DNA of 49,247 nt. Source: Mariniphaga sp. Lineage in GTDB: Bacteria > Bacteroidota > Bacteroidia > Bacteroidales > Prolixibacteraceae. Of this stretch, positions 28,297-38,097 are shown piece by piece; the stretch's first letter is position 1, and the number at the start of each line of letters is the position of its first letter. The notes under the pieces are model-generated. The model was not told where the DNA came from. It ran no database searches and worked only from the letters and a program-made list of their open reading frames with translations. The position numbers and the translations under genes are program-made. Location of the stretch: the NCBI GenBank assembly GCA_024636975.1, contig JAGXGA010000057.1:1-49247 (forward strand), given 5' to 3'.

Positions 28297-29604
28297 TTAA
28301 AATTTAAGTGTATTAACCGATTCCGGTTCCAGGGTAAGCCGTAACAAACCGTTGCTGCTTTTTGCTTTTGTTTTTTGTTCATTCCAAAGGTTTACTTCAA
28401 CAGTGGATACCTTTTCAACAGTTGAGCCTTCAAATCCCGATATTTCTATTTCCACAGGCTGTTTTTTCATATTAATGACCTGCAGAACTTCTTTCCCTTC
28501 AGGAGTAATACCTGCAAGCGGAAGGATATCCTCATCGGAACTAATGGAATGAACAACCTGCGTTCCGGTATTAAAATATCCCGTTTGGTGCCGGGTCACA
28601 AAATAAGATGGATATTTGGTTTCAGTGTCGGCCGACATAATTGAATAATTGTTTTGCCAGGTCCAGTACTGCGATACCTCCACTTTGGCATATTTCATCA
28701 TACGGTGCCATATTCTGGCAAAGCGAAGGGCATATTCCCACGAAGCATTCATTCCTTTTATTTTCCACGACATGGCATCGAATCCCAGCTCACTGCACCA
28801 TACTTCCCGGTTCCATGCCTTTGCAAATCCGGCAATACGTTCGAATTCACTGTTGGGTATATTTTCCGACCACCAGCTGTGAAAACATACCGGCCCCAGG
28901 TATTTCCAGATGGTGGAATCGGCAGCTATCATTGTGGCAAATTCTACGGTCCCTATAGTCTGGGCAGTGTCAGCCCACAGGAATTTTGTTTTCAATCCTG
29001 CTTTACGGAAACGTTCACCGGCCATCTTAAAAAAGCGGATAGTTTCCTCAGGGGAAAAAATGGTCATATACCCGCCATCCGATTCGTTGAATGAAAAGAA
29101 ATCGGCTTCCACACCATACTCTTCTTTTGCTTTCACCAGAAAGGCAACAATCATGTCGATTACCTCTTCATATTTATCGGCTTTAATCCGGCGTTTGTTA
29201 TCCCGCTCCGGATTTTCTACCAGTTCATCTGGTACACGCCATACCGATACGGTAAAATTGGAAACGCCATAGTCCTCTTTCATTCGTTTCATTGTTTCAT
29301 GAAGCGAAACCACAGCAGACTGTTCATTAATTTTATCTCCCCTGTAGGTAGAATAATCCTCTCCCCGAAACTGAAGCGGTAATGCCAGCCGCACATGGCT
29401 GGGCCTGAATTCTTCCAGTGTAGCTTCTCCCACTGCATCCCACGCGCTGTTTGTGTAATTGGCCTGGGCATAATTGCCTCCCATTGAAACAATTTTCTGC
29501 TTTTTAATTTCAGGATAAATTTTTATACTGACGGGTTGAGCGAAAGAAGGAAGGTACGCAAAAAGAAAAATAACAATAAAAATTACGGATTTAATGGATT
29601 TCAT
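28297..29604 (-). CDS. GH30-like secreted glycoside hydrolase (clan GH-A fold)
   Basis: A 435-residue exported (beta/alpha)8-barrel hydrolase. The signal peptide ends LPSFAQ (about residue 23). Catalytic pair: acid/base E174 in FFSFNESDGG and nucleophile E272 in WCSELGFD, at the ends of strands 4 and 7 as in clan GH-A; the start KIVSMGGNYAQANY corresponds to the GFGG/GGS motif that opens GH30-type barrels. A small beta-sandwich (about 345-435) closes the chain, also as in GH30. GH30 enzymes cut beta-glucosidic, beta-1,6-glucan, xylan or fucosidic linkages; no subfamily is assigned. There is no lipobox or T9SS tail, so it is probably periplasmic. It is a single-gene unit reading towards the SusCD locus. 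Confidence 0.78.
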   Translation of the reverse strand: MKSIKSVIFIVIFLFAYLPSFAQPVSIKIYPEIKKQKIVSMGGNYAQANYTNSAWDAVGEATLEEFRPSHVRLALPLQFRGEDYSTYRGDKINEQSAVVSLHETMKRMKEDYGVSNFTVSVWRVPDELVENPERDNKRRIKADKYEEVIDMIVAFLVKAKEEYGVEADFFSFNESDGGYMTIFSPEETIRFFKMAGERFRKAGLKTKFLWADTAQTIGTVEFATMIAADSTIWKYLGPVCFHSWWSENIPNSEFERIAGFAKAWNREVWCSELGFDAMSWKIKGMNASWEYALRFARIWHRMMKYAKVEVSQYWTWQNNYSIMSADTETKYPSYFVTRHQTGYFNTGTQVVHSISSDEDILPLAGITPEGKEVLQVINMKKQPVEIEISGFEGSTVEKVSTVEVNLWNEQKTKAKSSNGLLRLTLEPESVNTLKF

Positions 29605-29710
29605 ATTACTAACAGTTGATTAAACGTTCTTTGCAAAAATAACATTATGCCCCAGGTAACCCCTAATTTTTTCCATATTCTTACGCAACCAAGGCTATAT
29701 TAAAAGCATC

Positions 29711-29742
29711 TTGTTTAATAAATTGAATGTAAGTTTACTTTG
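29711..29742 (+). promoter_or_regulatory. Promoter candidate for the T9SS cargo/SprF operon
   Basis: TTG at 29711-29713 and TACTTTG at 29736-29742 resemble the Bacteroidota -33/-7 pair (TTG, TAnnTTTG), with a spacer of 22 bp instead of 19-21 and one base missing in the -7 box. It lies about 60 bp before the start codon. Confidence 0.3.
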
Positions 29743-29802
29743 TGTTGTTGATTATTACTTCCTTTACAAAAAGTACTGAAAATGTAAACCTAAAAAAAAT
29801 TG

Positions 29803-32565
29803 ATGCCAGGAGCCAGGAATATATTATTTTTTTTGCCTGCATTTCTTCTATTTTTAACACCGACAACAGTTTCTGCCCAAAATGAAGCTGCAGTATGGTT
29901 AACCGGAAACGGACAGCAGTTAAATTTTCAATCGGGACAGCCTGTATTGACTGAATTCGAAGGGAAGTACAATGCAATTGCAAGCATATGTGATAAGGAT
30001 GGTAACTTATTGTTTTATACTGATGGGAAACAGCTTTGGAACAGGAAACATGAACTGATGATGAACGGAGAGTCGCTACATGCTAACAACCATCTTTTTC
30101 TTAACCGGCCTGAATTTATCCCTTGGCCAGGCAAAAACGGACATTATTTGTTGATTTATGAAAGTGTGTATATTCCCTCAGGAACAGGTACCTATAAATA
30201 TAAAGACAAAAAAATTCTCTATGCTGTAATTGATGCCAATGCAAATAACGGAAGCGGAAAGGTTATCAGTAAAGGAAATAAAATTCATGTAGATTATCAT
30301 TCCAGCCCTACAATTGCCGGGTACTGCAATGACAGCTATTTCTGGCTGATTATAGATGCTAATGAAAATGTAACCGATTATCGCAGAGACGGGATTTATG
30401 CCTATAAAATTGATGAGAATGGAGTTAATTACATACCTGTAATAAACAGGGAAAATAACTTTGGGAATTCCAACAATTATAAGTTTTCTCCAAATGGTGA
30501 TAAAATACGTTTTACCCTGGCAAATAATGATTATGAACGTGAAGATCTTATAGCTGATTTTAATTTTAAAACCGGAGAGTTGTATAATTTCCGGTATATA
30601 GGCTTTCAAATTTTTACAGAAGGTGAATTCTCTCCTAACAGCAACCTGTTTTACTGTTTCGATGGGATGAATATTATACAGTTTGATGCCAGATACGTTA
30701 ACCTGAATTCATCATCCAGAACTTATGAGATAATTCATACATTCAGCACAAACGATGAAAATATGTATCCTGGTAACGATTTACAATTGGGTCCGGATGG
30801 CAAAATATATTTCACATGGCTGGATGTATCAGATGGTAAAACGAAACTGGGGCGAATAAACAACCCCAATAATATTGGAAGTGGTTGCGATGTTGACCCT
30901 GAATTTTTTATAACTGATAATTTTTTCTGGTTCCCTGATTTTGTAACCAGCTTTTTTAGGGATAAACAACCTGAATATATTGATGAAGTTCCTGCCCTGG
31001 CAGGCAAGAATATTGAGGTTTGTCCGAACACATCATTGATTATAGGAGAAAATACAGAACACGATGCCTTTTACCATTGGTTTCCAGAACAAAAAATATC
31101 CGATCCTCTCATTGCACAGCCTGAATTTACCTCTCCTCCCCGTTACGGTGAGCCTGAAGATGCAGTATTTACGCTGAGGGCCACCGATGGCAACTGTTGG
31201 GTTAATTTTGACCAGCTAACTATTACTCAGCTTCCTTTTCCTGCCAAATTACATGTTGAAGGAAGCTGGTCGGTATGCCCTTTTGTGGAAGAAGTGGATT
31301 ACTGGTCTGAAGATAAAGGAAACGAAATACACTGGCTGGTTGATGGAGGAGAAATTGCGGACGGAAATGGAACCAGCAGCATAAAAGTCAACTGGATGGA
31401 GACCAATCCCGATGCTTCTGTAAAGGTTTTTTCTATTAACAAATACCAATGTAATTCCGATACAACAAAATTTGCTGTAAGAATAAATGTGGAGCTTATT
31501 ACTGAAACTCCAAAAGGACCGGAAGAGTTGTGTATTGCTGACCGAAACAACCTAATTTACAAGATAAGAAGAACCAATGGATCGGTTTACGATTGGAATG
31601 CCCGCGGAGGAGAAATAGTAAGCGGACAAGGGACTAACCAGGTTGTGGTGAACTGGTTAACTGATGGAATGCATTCACTGGTTGTAAATGAAACAAGCAC
31701 CACCATCGACACGATTTGTTTTGGAGAATCAGAACCTTTATGGGTGGAGGTGATAAACGACAGCCTGGAAATTGAACTTGAGAATGTTTCCTTTAATCTG
31801 GATAACAATGTGGATGTTATTTACAGGTCAGAAAAATTAAATCAGGACATCCATCAAATAACCATACTTACCGGTGAGGAAGGAAGCACTGTACAAAAGG
31901 AAGTGGGAGCTCCTGGTTCATATGATGGCAGTACTGTTTATTTTTCTGATACAGGAAATTTAATACCTGAAACAATAAGGCTAAAGGTAATGAATGCTTG
32001 TAATGAACTCTTTATTTCCAATCCTCTTGAAACAATTGTACTTAAGGCACAGCCGGTGATTGGGCAGCAGGTTCGCCTGATCTGGAATCCTAACCGTTTT
32101 TGGCAAAACAACCGGGTAACATACCAGGTGTGGCAAAGTGAAAGTGAAAAGACCGGCTGGAAGTTGCTGGCTGAAAATGTCAGTGAGGGATTTTATGATT
32201 TTACAAATACAGGTATGGCATTAACCCATTTTTTTAGGGTTAAAGCAGTGAATGCTGATAAAAATATTGAGTCGTGGTCGAACCGTATCAGGATTGAACT
32301 GGAAGACGATCTGGAAATTCCTGATGTTTTTACACCCAATGGAGATGGTTACAATGATGTATGGAATATAACAAACATCCGCTTTTACGAAATGAAGCGG
32401 GCTACTGTTTTTAACCGGTACGGACAAAAAATGTATGAATGCGTGAATGAATTCATTCCATGGGATGGACAATATAATGGAACGGTTACACAAGGTACTT
32501 ATTTGTACGAACTGGAATTCAACGATGGAACTGTCAGAAACGGACAGCTGACCCTACTGAAATGA
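29803..32565 (+). CDS. Large exported protein with T9SS type B (CHU_C) sorting domain
   Basis: A 920-residue surface or secreted protein. The ATG at 29803 (a TTG lies just before) begins a signal peptide ending TVSAQ. The first 370 residues are a beta-propeller-like part (NLLFYTDGKQLWNR, LQLGPDGKIYFTWL) of the kind found in gliding-motility-associated proteins; next come PKD/Ig-like modules, some in near-repeats (EIHWLVDGGEI and YDWNARGGEI, each followed by G-T-N/S-x-V/I-x-V-N-W), then a fibronectin-like part and the C-terminal domain IPDVFTPNGDGYNDVW to the end, the hallmark of type B cargo. Type B cargo usually needs a PorP/SprF partner; one overlaps the stop codon here. Adhesion or motility is a possible role. 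Confidence 0.88.
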   Translation: MPGARNILFFLPAFLLFLTPTTVSAQNEAAVWLTGNGQQLNFQSGQPVLTEFEGKYNAIASICDKDGNLLFYTDGKQLWNRKHELMMNGESLHANNHLFLNRPEFIPWPGKNGHYLLIYESVYIPSGTGTYKYKDKKILYAVIDANANNGSGKVISKGNKIHVDYHSSPTIAGYCNDSYFWLIIDANENVTDYRRDGIYAYKIDENGVNYIPVINRENNFGNSNNYKFSPNGDKIRFTLANNDYEREDLIADFNFKTGELYNFRYIGFQIFTEGEFSPNSNLFYCFDGMNIIQFDARYVNLNSSSRTYEIIHTFSTNDENMYPGNDLQLGPDGKIYFTWLDVSDGKTKLGRINNPNNIGSGCDVDPEFFITDNFFWFPDFVTSFFRDKQPEYIDEVPALAGKNIEVCPNTSLIIGENTEHDAFYHWFPEQKISDPLIAQPEFTSPPRYGEPEDAVFTLRATDGNCWVNFDQLTITQLPFPAKLHVEGSWSVCPFVEEVDYWSEDKGNEIHWLVDGGEIADGNGTSSIKVNWMETNPDASVKVFSINKYQCNSDTTKFAVRINVELITETPKGPEELCIADRNNLIYKIRRTNGSVYDWNARGGEIVSGQGTNQVVVNWLTDGMHSLVVNETSTTIDTICFGESEPLWVEVINDSLEIELENVSFNLDNNVDVIYRSEKLNQDIHQITILTGEEGSTVQKEVGAPGSYDGSTVYFSDTGNLIPETIRLKVMNACNELFISNPLETIVLKAQPVIGQQVRLIWNPNRFWQNNRVTYQVWQSESEKTGWKLLAENVSEGFYDFTNTGMALTHFFRVKAVNADKNIESWSNRIRIELEDDLEIPDVFTPNGDGYNDVWNITNIRFYEMKRATVFNRYGQKMYECVNEFIPWDGQYNGTVTQGTYLYELEFNDGTVRNGQLTLLK

Positions 32566-33473
32566 TGAGGCTAAAAATTAAAATAGTAGCTCTTTTTATA
32601 TCTTTTGCACTGCACCTGCAGGCACAGGATTTCCCGTATCATTATTTTACTCACGTTATCCCGGAAATAAATAATCCGTCGCTGGCAGCTGCCAGTTCTG
32701 ATATGAACGTTGCTTTTGGTGGATACAATCTGTGGGCAGGAGGTTATAAGCCTGTGTCCAACTACCTGGTCAGCCTCTCTTTTTCTCCGGACTTCAGGAA
32801 ACGAAGAAACTACAACCGCAATGCAACAAGGGTAGGAGTAGGGGTAAATCTGCTGAAAGAACGGACAGGCCCTTTTAATCAGCACATTTTACACCTTATG
32901 TATGCATACCATATTCCGGTTTCGGGAGATGCTCAATTATCGCTTGGCATTTCCGGAATTGCAGAGAACCTATTTATTGATATTAATTCCCTGTCACCAG
33001 GTCAGCCTGATGACCCCCGGCTTACAGGAGGAAACAATCAGTCGTTTCTTTTAGATGGCGGGTTTGGCGCTTCCATAATTTCCGAAAAATTCCAGATATC
33101 TTTTTCTGCCCTGAACCTGGCACCGGGAACCTACAGGTTATCTGAACAAAATGCTCAGGAGATTACATCATACCGGAAGTTTTTTCTAAATAGCATGTAC
33201 TTAATACATTTTAGTCCCAATTTTTTTATTCGTCCACAAGTAACCCTTAGAAACTCCCGGTTAAACCTGTTGAATTACGATGCTTCATTCGATTTGGGAT
33301 TGCATTACTTCGATGTGGGCGCCGGATACCGAAGTGAAAGCTCACTGTTTGCATTTATCCGTGTACCGCTGGCAGGATTTACTTTCTCATGGACATCTGA
33401 AAATCCGCTGCAGGCAAGCCATATGGCAGGCTATGGCCATTCAATCACTGTAGGATGGAGTCCGGGATTATGA
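32562..33473 (+). CDS. PorP/SprF family T9SS-associated outer-membrane protein
   Basis: A 303-residue outer-membrane beta-barrel of the PorP/SprF family, needed in T9SS bacteria for secretion or surface attachment of specific partner proteins. The start overlaps the stop of the cargo gene (ATGATGA), so the two are translationally coupled. Signal peptide ends LHLQAQ; then DFPYHYFTHVIPEINNPSLA resembles the conserved family opening (PxxYNPAxA), followed by alternating amphipathic strands (GVGVNLLKERTGPFN, LSLGISGI, FLLDGGFGASI) and a C-terminal strand GYGHSITVGWSPGL. The cargo-SprF order matches known pairs such as sprB-sprF in Flavobacterium johnsoniae. Confidence 0.9.
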   Translation: MMRLKIKIVALFISFALHLQAQDFPYHYFTHVIPEINNPSLAAASSDMNVAFGGYNLWAGGYKPVSNYLVSLSFSPDFRKRRNYNRNATRVGVGVNLLKERTGPFNQHILHLMYAYHIPVSGDAQLSLGISGIAENLFIDINSLSPGQPDDPRLTGGNNQSFLLDGGFGASIISEKFQISFSALNLAPGTYRLSEQNAQEITSYRKFFLNSMYLIHFSPNFFIRPQVTLRNSRLNLLNYDASFDLGLHYFDVGAGYRSESSLFAFIRVPLAGFTFSWTSENPLQASHMAGYGHSITVGWSPGL

Positions 33474-33476
33474 ACC

Positions 33477-34223
33477 TTACACATAAATCATTTTCCGAGT
33501 CATTCCCCCATCTATAACAAAATTCTGACCGGTAATGAAACTGTTTTCAGGGTTCAGCAGGAATAATATCATTCGGGCTATGTCATTTGCCTTGCCTATC
33601 CGTCCTGCCGGATGCTGCATATGATCTTCATCTGTTGGCTTATACTGCTGGGCTTTCGATTTTTTCTTTACTCCCGACACATCTATCCACCCGGGGCTGA
33701 TGCAGTTTACCCTTACTTCCGGGCCCAGACTTACAGCCAGGGCATGGGTGAAGGCAAATATTCCCCCTTTGCTGGCCGAATAAGCCTCGGTATCAGCTTC
33801 CGACTGAAAGGCCCGGGTGGAACAGAGGTTTATGATGCTGCCGTTAGTCTTCTGTAAAAAAGGAGTTGCATATTTTGCACACAAGAAGCTTCCGGTGAGG
33901 TTTACCCCAATCACCTGGTTCCATTCGTCAAGTGTTAGCTCTGTTACAGGCTTATTGTTGTTAATAGCTGCATTGTTTATCAACCCTGAAATGTTGCCAA
34001 ATTGTTCCATTGATTTGCTTAGGGCTGTCTTAACATCGTTTTCTTTGGAAATATTACACTGATAAAAAGCCATGTCGTCCGATGAATGCTCTTCCCGCAA
34101 TTCATCAATGGCTTCCTGATCAATTTCCAGTACCGACACTGTGTAACCTTCTTTTATCAACGTTGTCGAAACAATTTTTCCTATTCCCTGGGCGCCTCCA
34201 GTTACAATTATATTCTTTTTCAT
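33477..34223 (-). CDS. Short-chain dehydrogenase/reductase (SDR)
   Basis: A 248-residue classical SDR oxidoreductase. The ATG at 34223 was preferred to the 24-codon upstream extension since it begins directly with the first strand, MKKNIIVTGGAQGIGK. Seen: the TGxxxGxG cofactor site (T8-G15), INNAA (82-86, NNAG-like), the catalytic Ser135 in LCSTRAF, Y148 and K152 in YSASK, and the PGW loop. An acidic residue after the second strand (LEID) favours NAD(H) over NADP(H). Substrate unknown. The stop lies only 3 bp from the convergent stop of the SprF gene. Confidence 0.9.
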   Translation of the reverse strand: MKKNIIVTGGAQGIGKIVSTTLIKEGYTVSVLEIDQEAIDELREEHSSDDMAFYQCNISKENDVKTALSKSMEQFGNISGLINNAAINNNKPVTELTLDEWNQVIGVNLTGSFLCAKYATPFLQKTNGSIINLCSTRAFQSEADTEAYSASKGGIFAFTHALAVSLGPEVRVNCISPGWIDVSGVKKKSKAQQYKPTDEDHMQHPAGRIGKANDIARMILFLLNPENSFITGQNFVIDGGMTRKMIYV

Positions 34224-34445
34224 GATTTTATTTTTTTTTATGTTCATTATCCCGGATAAAATAGCCAAATTTTTTGAAACCGGAACAATCAGCATTGATC
34301 AAATTCAGGTGTCTTAGTTACCGAGGCTGCTTATAAAATCTCATTTGATATAATAATAAAAGATGTTGAGCGGTTCAGGGAAATACGGATAACCATATGG
34401 AGCTGTCAAGTTGTTTATTAATTCTTAAATTATGACGAATATTAT

Positions 34446-34475
34446 TTGCAGGGTAGGAAACTGGCATTATTTTCG
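34446..34475 (+). promoter_or_regulatory. Bacteroidota-type promoter candidate for the S9 peptidase gene
   Basis: TTG at 34446-34448 and TATTTTCG at 34468-34475 match the -33 and -7 boxes (one mismatch to TAnnTTTG) with an ideal 19 bp spacer. The start codon follows 13 bp later, so the leader would be very short. Confidence 0.45.
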
Positions 34476-34488
34476 CTAAAAAAACATA

Positions 34489-36660
34489 ATGTATAAAATA
34501 ATATTAGTATACCTGTTGCTGGCAACGCAGATTGTTATTGGCCAGCAACAACAGATGACACTTGAAGATGCGGTTCTGGGCCGTTCGACATACCTTAAGC
34601 CGGAAACTTTAAAGGACCTTGTCTGGAAAAATGATCGGGTATATACCTGGGAAGAAAAAGGAGCCATCAGGGCAGAAGATGCAAAAAATGATGTTAAATC
34701 TACCCTGTTGACTATTGAAGATGCAAATGCGATATTAAAGCATGAAGCGGATAACCAATTAAGAAGTTTCTCGGGTTACTCATGGACTGAAAACGAAGAA
34801 TTGCTGTTACAGCATGGTGGCAGGTATTATGCCCTTGATATCGAAGATAAGAAGGTTGTCTGGAATATCTCAATTCCGGCAGAAGCAGAAAACGCAAAGT
34901 TGAATGAGCAAGGAAAATTTATTGCCTATGCCATTGGCGATGACCTGTATGTATCCTTTGCTGACGGTAAACAGGTCAGGATTACCAGCGATGGCGGCAA
35001 CGGAATTGTAAATGGTAAATCGGTTCACCGGAATGAGTTTGGAATCAGCAACGGAATCTTTGCTTCTCCCAAAGGAAATTACATTGCATTCTATCGGATG
35101 GATGAGTCAATGGTCACAGATTATCCTGTAGTTGATTTCATGACACGGGTAGCGAAGCATACCCCCGTTAAATACCCGATGGCGGGCATGAACAGTCATC
35201 ATGTAACGGTTGGTATATTTAATCTAGCATCAGGAAAAACTCATTTCTTAAATACAGGTGAACCACTCGAACGATACTTTACAAACATCTCATGGTCGCC
35301 CGATGAAAAATCGATATTCATTGCTGAACTTAACCGTGAACAGGACCACATGATGCTTAACCGGTACGATGTTGCTTCAGGTGAGAAGGTTCAAACCTTG
35401 TTCGAAGAACAGCATGATGCTTATGTTGAACCATTGCATCCGCTGCTTTTCTCAAAAGTAAACAATGAGGAATTTTATTACCTGAGCCGCAGGGATGGCT
35501 GGTTTCATATTTACAAATATTCGGTATCGGGTGAATTAAAGGCACAACTAACTAAAGGCGAATGGGAAACAGCCCGTATTATAGGTTTCTCTGAGAATGA
35601 AAAATACCTGTTTATTGAGGCCCATAAGGAGAGCCCGCTGGAATTGCACATTTACCGTGTGGAAACTAAAAGCGGGAAGATTGAAAAACTTACCGATGTG
35701 GAAGGAGTGCATAAGGGCATTTTAAGCACTAACGGAAGCTATGTTATCGACCGGTTCAGCGCTCCTGAAATTCCTTTACAAACCGGACTGATTTCTGCAA
35801 ATGGTAAAACCCGCAGGACACTGCATGTTGCCGACAATCCGCTAAAGAATCATCAGCTGGGTGAAAACAGGCTGGTACCTGTACTATCGGCCGATGGTAA
35901 AACCGAATTAGCCGGGAGGTTGATTCTGCCTGTTAATTTTGATCCGGCAAAAAAATACCCTGTAATTGTTTATGTTTACGGAGGACCGCATTCCCAGCTG
36001 GTCGATAAAAGCTGGCTGAACGGAGCCAATTGGTGGCAGTACTACATGGCCTCGAAAGGCTACATCGCCTTTACAATGGACAACAGGGGAACGAACAATC
36101 GCGGACGTGCGTTTGAATCATCCGTTCACCGGCAGCTTGGTGTACTTGAAACTGACGATCAGATGAAAGGTATTGAATACCTCAGGTCGCTGTCGTATGT
36201 CGATGCTGAGCGCATTGGTGTGCATGGATGGAGCTATGGAGGTTTTATGACCCTTAACATGATGCTGCGGCACCCTGGAGTGTTTAAAGTGGGTGTGGCC
36301 GGAGGACCTGTTGTCGACTGGAGTATGTATGAGATAATGTACGGTGAACGTTACATGGACCGGCCGCAGGAAAACCCCGAAGGGTACAGGGAAACCAACA
36401 TGCTGAATCGTGTGGAAAACCTTGAAGGCGATCTGATGCTGATTCATGGCGTTCAGGACGATGTGGTGGTGATGCAGCACAGCATGCAGTTTTTGCGAGA
36501 ATGCGTAAAACAGGAAAAACAGGTCGACTTCTTTGTCTATCCTACACATCCGCACAATGTCAGAGGTAAAGACAGGGTTCACCTGATGGAAAAAGTAAGC
36601 CGCTATTTTATTGAGAAATTAAAAAAAGAACATGAAGCGGCAGAGGCTGCGATGAAATAA
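34489..36660 (+). CDS. Dipeptidyl-peptidase IV-type serine peptidase (family S9)
   Basis: A 723-residue exported prolyl-oligopeptidase-family enzyme that would cleave dipeptides, typically X-Pro or X-Ala, from peptide N-termini in the periplasm. Signal peptide MYKIILVYLLLATQIVIGQ; an eight-bladed DPPIV propeller (about 50-470) and an alpha/beta hydrolase domain (about 490-720). Catalytic triad: S582 in GWSYGGFM, D657 in HGVQDDVV, H689 in THPHNVRG. The propeller carries a MDESMVTDYPVVDFM segment that aligns with the DPPIV N-terminus-binding Glu loop, although the usual double Glu is not evident. Length is that of the Bacteroidota DPP-IV group. Single-gene unit. Confidence 0.92.
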   Translation: MYKIILVYLLLATQIVIGQQQQMTLEDAVLGRSTYLKPETLKDLVWKNDRVYTWEEKGAIRAEDAKNDVKSTLLTIEDANAILKHEADNQLRSFSGYSWTENEELLLQHGGRYYALDIEDKKVVWNISIPAEAENAKLNEQGKFIAYAIGDDLYVSFADGKQVRITSDGGNGIVNGKSVHRNEFGISNGIFASPKGNYIAFYRMDESMVTDYPVVDFMTRVAKHTPVKYPMAGMNSHHVTVGIFNLASGKTHFLNTGEPLERYFTNISWSPDEKSIFIAELNREQDHMMLNRYDVASGEKVQTLFEEQHDAYVEPLHPLLFSKVNNEEFYYLSRRDGWFHIYKYSVSGELKAQLTKGEWETARIIGFSENEKYLFIEAHKESPLELHIYRVETKSGKIEKLTDVEGVHKGILSTNGSYVIDRFSAPEIPLQTGLISANGKTRRTLHVADNPLKNHQLGENRLVPVLSADGKTELAGRLILPVNFDPAKKYPVIVYVYGGPHSQLVDKSWLNGANWWQYYMASKGYIAFTMDNRGTNNRGRAFESSVHRQLGVLETDDQMKGIEYLRSLSYVDAERIGVHGWSYGGFMTLNMMLRHPGVFKVGVAGGPVVDWSMYEIMYGERYMDRPQENPEGYRETNMLNRVENLEGDLMLIHGVQDDVVVMQHSMQFLRECVKQEKQVDFFVYPTHPHNVRGKDRVHLMEKVSRYFIEKLKKEHEAAEAAMK

Positions 36661-36678
36661 CCCTGTTTGGTATCGGAA

Positions 36679-37947
36679 TTATTTTAAAATGGTCCCTATA
36701 AATATGCCCAGATATGATCCGAAAGCAAAACCCAGGATGCCAATTGTAAGGCCGGAGATAATAACCTCCTTGTTTTTCAATGCTCCGGCTACAGCGGGCA
36801 CAAACGGCGGCGAATAAGTTAATGCTGTAATTGTAATGATGGTAGTATCGGCATCGACTTTAAAAACCCTTGCCAGAAGTACATGAATAAACATAGAGCC
36901 AAATATCACCCACGATACATACAGAAACAACTGAAGGAACTCGAGCTGAAACATTTCCCGCAGATTGGCCATTGATGAAAGGGCCAGGCAAAATACAATT
37001 ATAAAATACATTCCCAGGGGGAAGCTTACCTTCAGTTTATTTAATCGTTTGATTAGGGACGCCAACAACCCAAGGGTAGTAATGGCAAGTATTACAACAA
37101 TTGTTTGTGTTGATTCATCCTTAATGAAGAGGCTCAGTCCGCCTCCAATGGCGACAATAATAACAGCCACCCCAAATGATTTCAGCATCGCAGGAATGTT
37201 CCTCCGTTGAAAAAGACCATCAAAATTATCCATGTCTTCGCTTTCATCAGGGGCTTGCAAAACATTCTCAGCCTTTCGTATGGTAAAGCGGGGAAGGAAT
37301 GTATGAAAAAGTCGTTGGGCAATGGTCATTAAAAATAATAAGGCTACAGAACCGATAATCAAATCATAGGTATGTGTCAAAATAAACAGATCAGGACTTA
37401 CATTCAATGCCTTGCCTATTGCAGCAAGATTGGGTGTGCCGCCTGTATAAACACCTATTAACATGCCGGTAACTCCTGCCGATTCAGTTATTTCATCCGC
37501 AAACCAGTAATACCCTGAGAAAATAGCAACCATAAGAGAAATAAGGGCGAGTACCAGCGATAAAACAGCATCTTTTGCATGCTTAAGCCATTTCTTCAGG
37601 TCAAGCGAAATTAACAGCAATGGTAACGCCAGCAGAATGGTATAAGTCATCATATTTTGCTGCAGCTGGGCTATCTGATTGAAAACAGCATCACTTTCAG
37701 CAAAACCAGGCAGCGACATAAAGTTAATGAATTCTTCTTTTGGAAGAAATGAGCGCCTGCCGCCAAGTGCTTTTACCAGATCCCCGGTTGGAGAAGGTAT
37801 AATGCCTGTATTTCCTAAAAGCAATCCAACCGCATAGGCAAGCACAACTGCTCCAATACGTTTAAGCGTTTCTGAAATCTTGGTGAAATAAATAAGTAAT
37901 ACGGGAATAAGGAGGTAAAACAGGACCAGCAACAGGGTAATCCACAT
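36679..37947 (-). CDS. DUF819 family multi-pass membrane protein
   Basis: A 422-residue integral inner-membrane protein of the DUF819 family, with about ten to twelve hydrophobic helices. Recognisable segments are GLLLGNTGIIP near 41-51, GVYTGGTPNLAAIGKAL near 169-185 (the most conserved stretch of the family, a helix break rich in small residues as in many ion or solute carriers) and TYSPPFVPAVAGALKNKE near 375-392. A short charged cytosolic loop (QAPDESEDMDNFDGLFQRR) splits two halves that may be an internal repeat. Transport is likely from the topology, but the substrate is unknown. It converges on the S9 peptidase gene with 18 bp between the stops. Confidence 0.88.
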   Translation of the reverse strand: MWITLLLVLFYLLIPVLLIYFTKISETLKRIGAVVLAYAVGLLLGNTGIIPSPTGDLVKALGGRRSFLPKEEFINFMSLPGFAESDAVFNQIAQLQQNMMTYTILLALPLLLISLDLKKWLKHAKDAVLSLVLALISLMVAIFSGYYWFADEITESAGVTGMLIGVYTGGTPNLAAIGKALNVSPDLFILTHTYDLIIGSVALLFLMTIAQRLFHTFLPRFTIRKAENVLQAPDESEDMDNFDGLFQRRNIPAMLKSFGVAVIIVAIGGGLSLFIKDESTQTIVVILAITTLGLLASLIKRLNKLKVSFPLGMYFIIVFCLALSSMANLREMFQLEFLQLFLYVSWVIFGSMFIHVLLARVFKVDADTTIITITALTYSPPFVPAVAGALKNKEVIISGLTIGILGFAFGSYLGIFIGTILK

Positions 37948-38044
37948 AAGTAAAATTTTAGCTAATGTACAATCAAAAGTATAAAAAAAAATAATCAGTT
38001 AGATTGGATAAAAAAAATACACGCGATTGATATTGCTAGTGGAC

Positions 38045-38076
38045 AAAAAAAAGACACAACCTTAATGGCTGTGCCT
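38045..38076 (-). terminator. Rho-independent terminator of the FadL-like/lipoprotein operon
   Basis: Read on the minus strand, GGCACAGCC, a five-base loop and GGTTGTGTC form a 9 bp stem (two G-U pairs) followed by eight T. It lies 22 bp beyond the stop of the outer-membrane protein gene. Confidence 0.85.
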
Positions 38077-38097
38077 TATTATTATTTATTGTATTTT

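Noticed and set aside
28641-29272. Several plus-strand ORFs up to 146 residues opposite the GH30-like gene
   Set aside because: They overlap each other and lie antisense to a gene with clear catalytic motifs.
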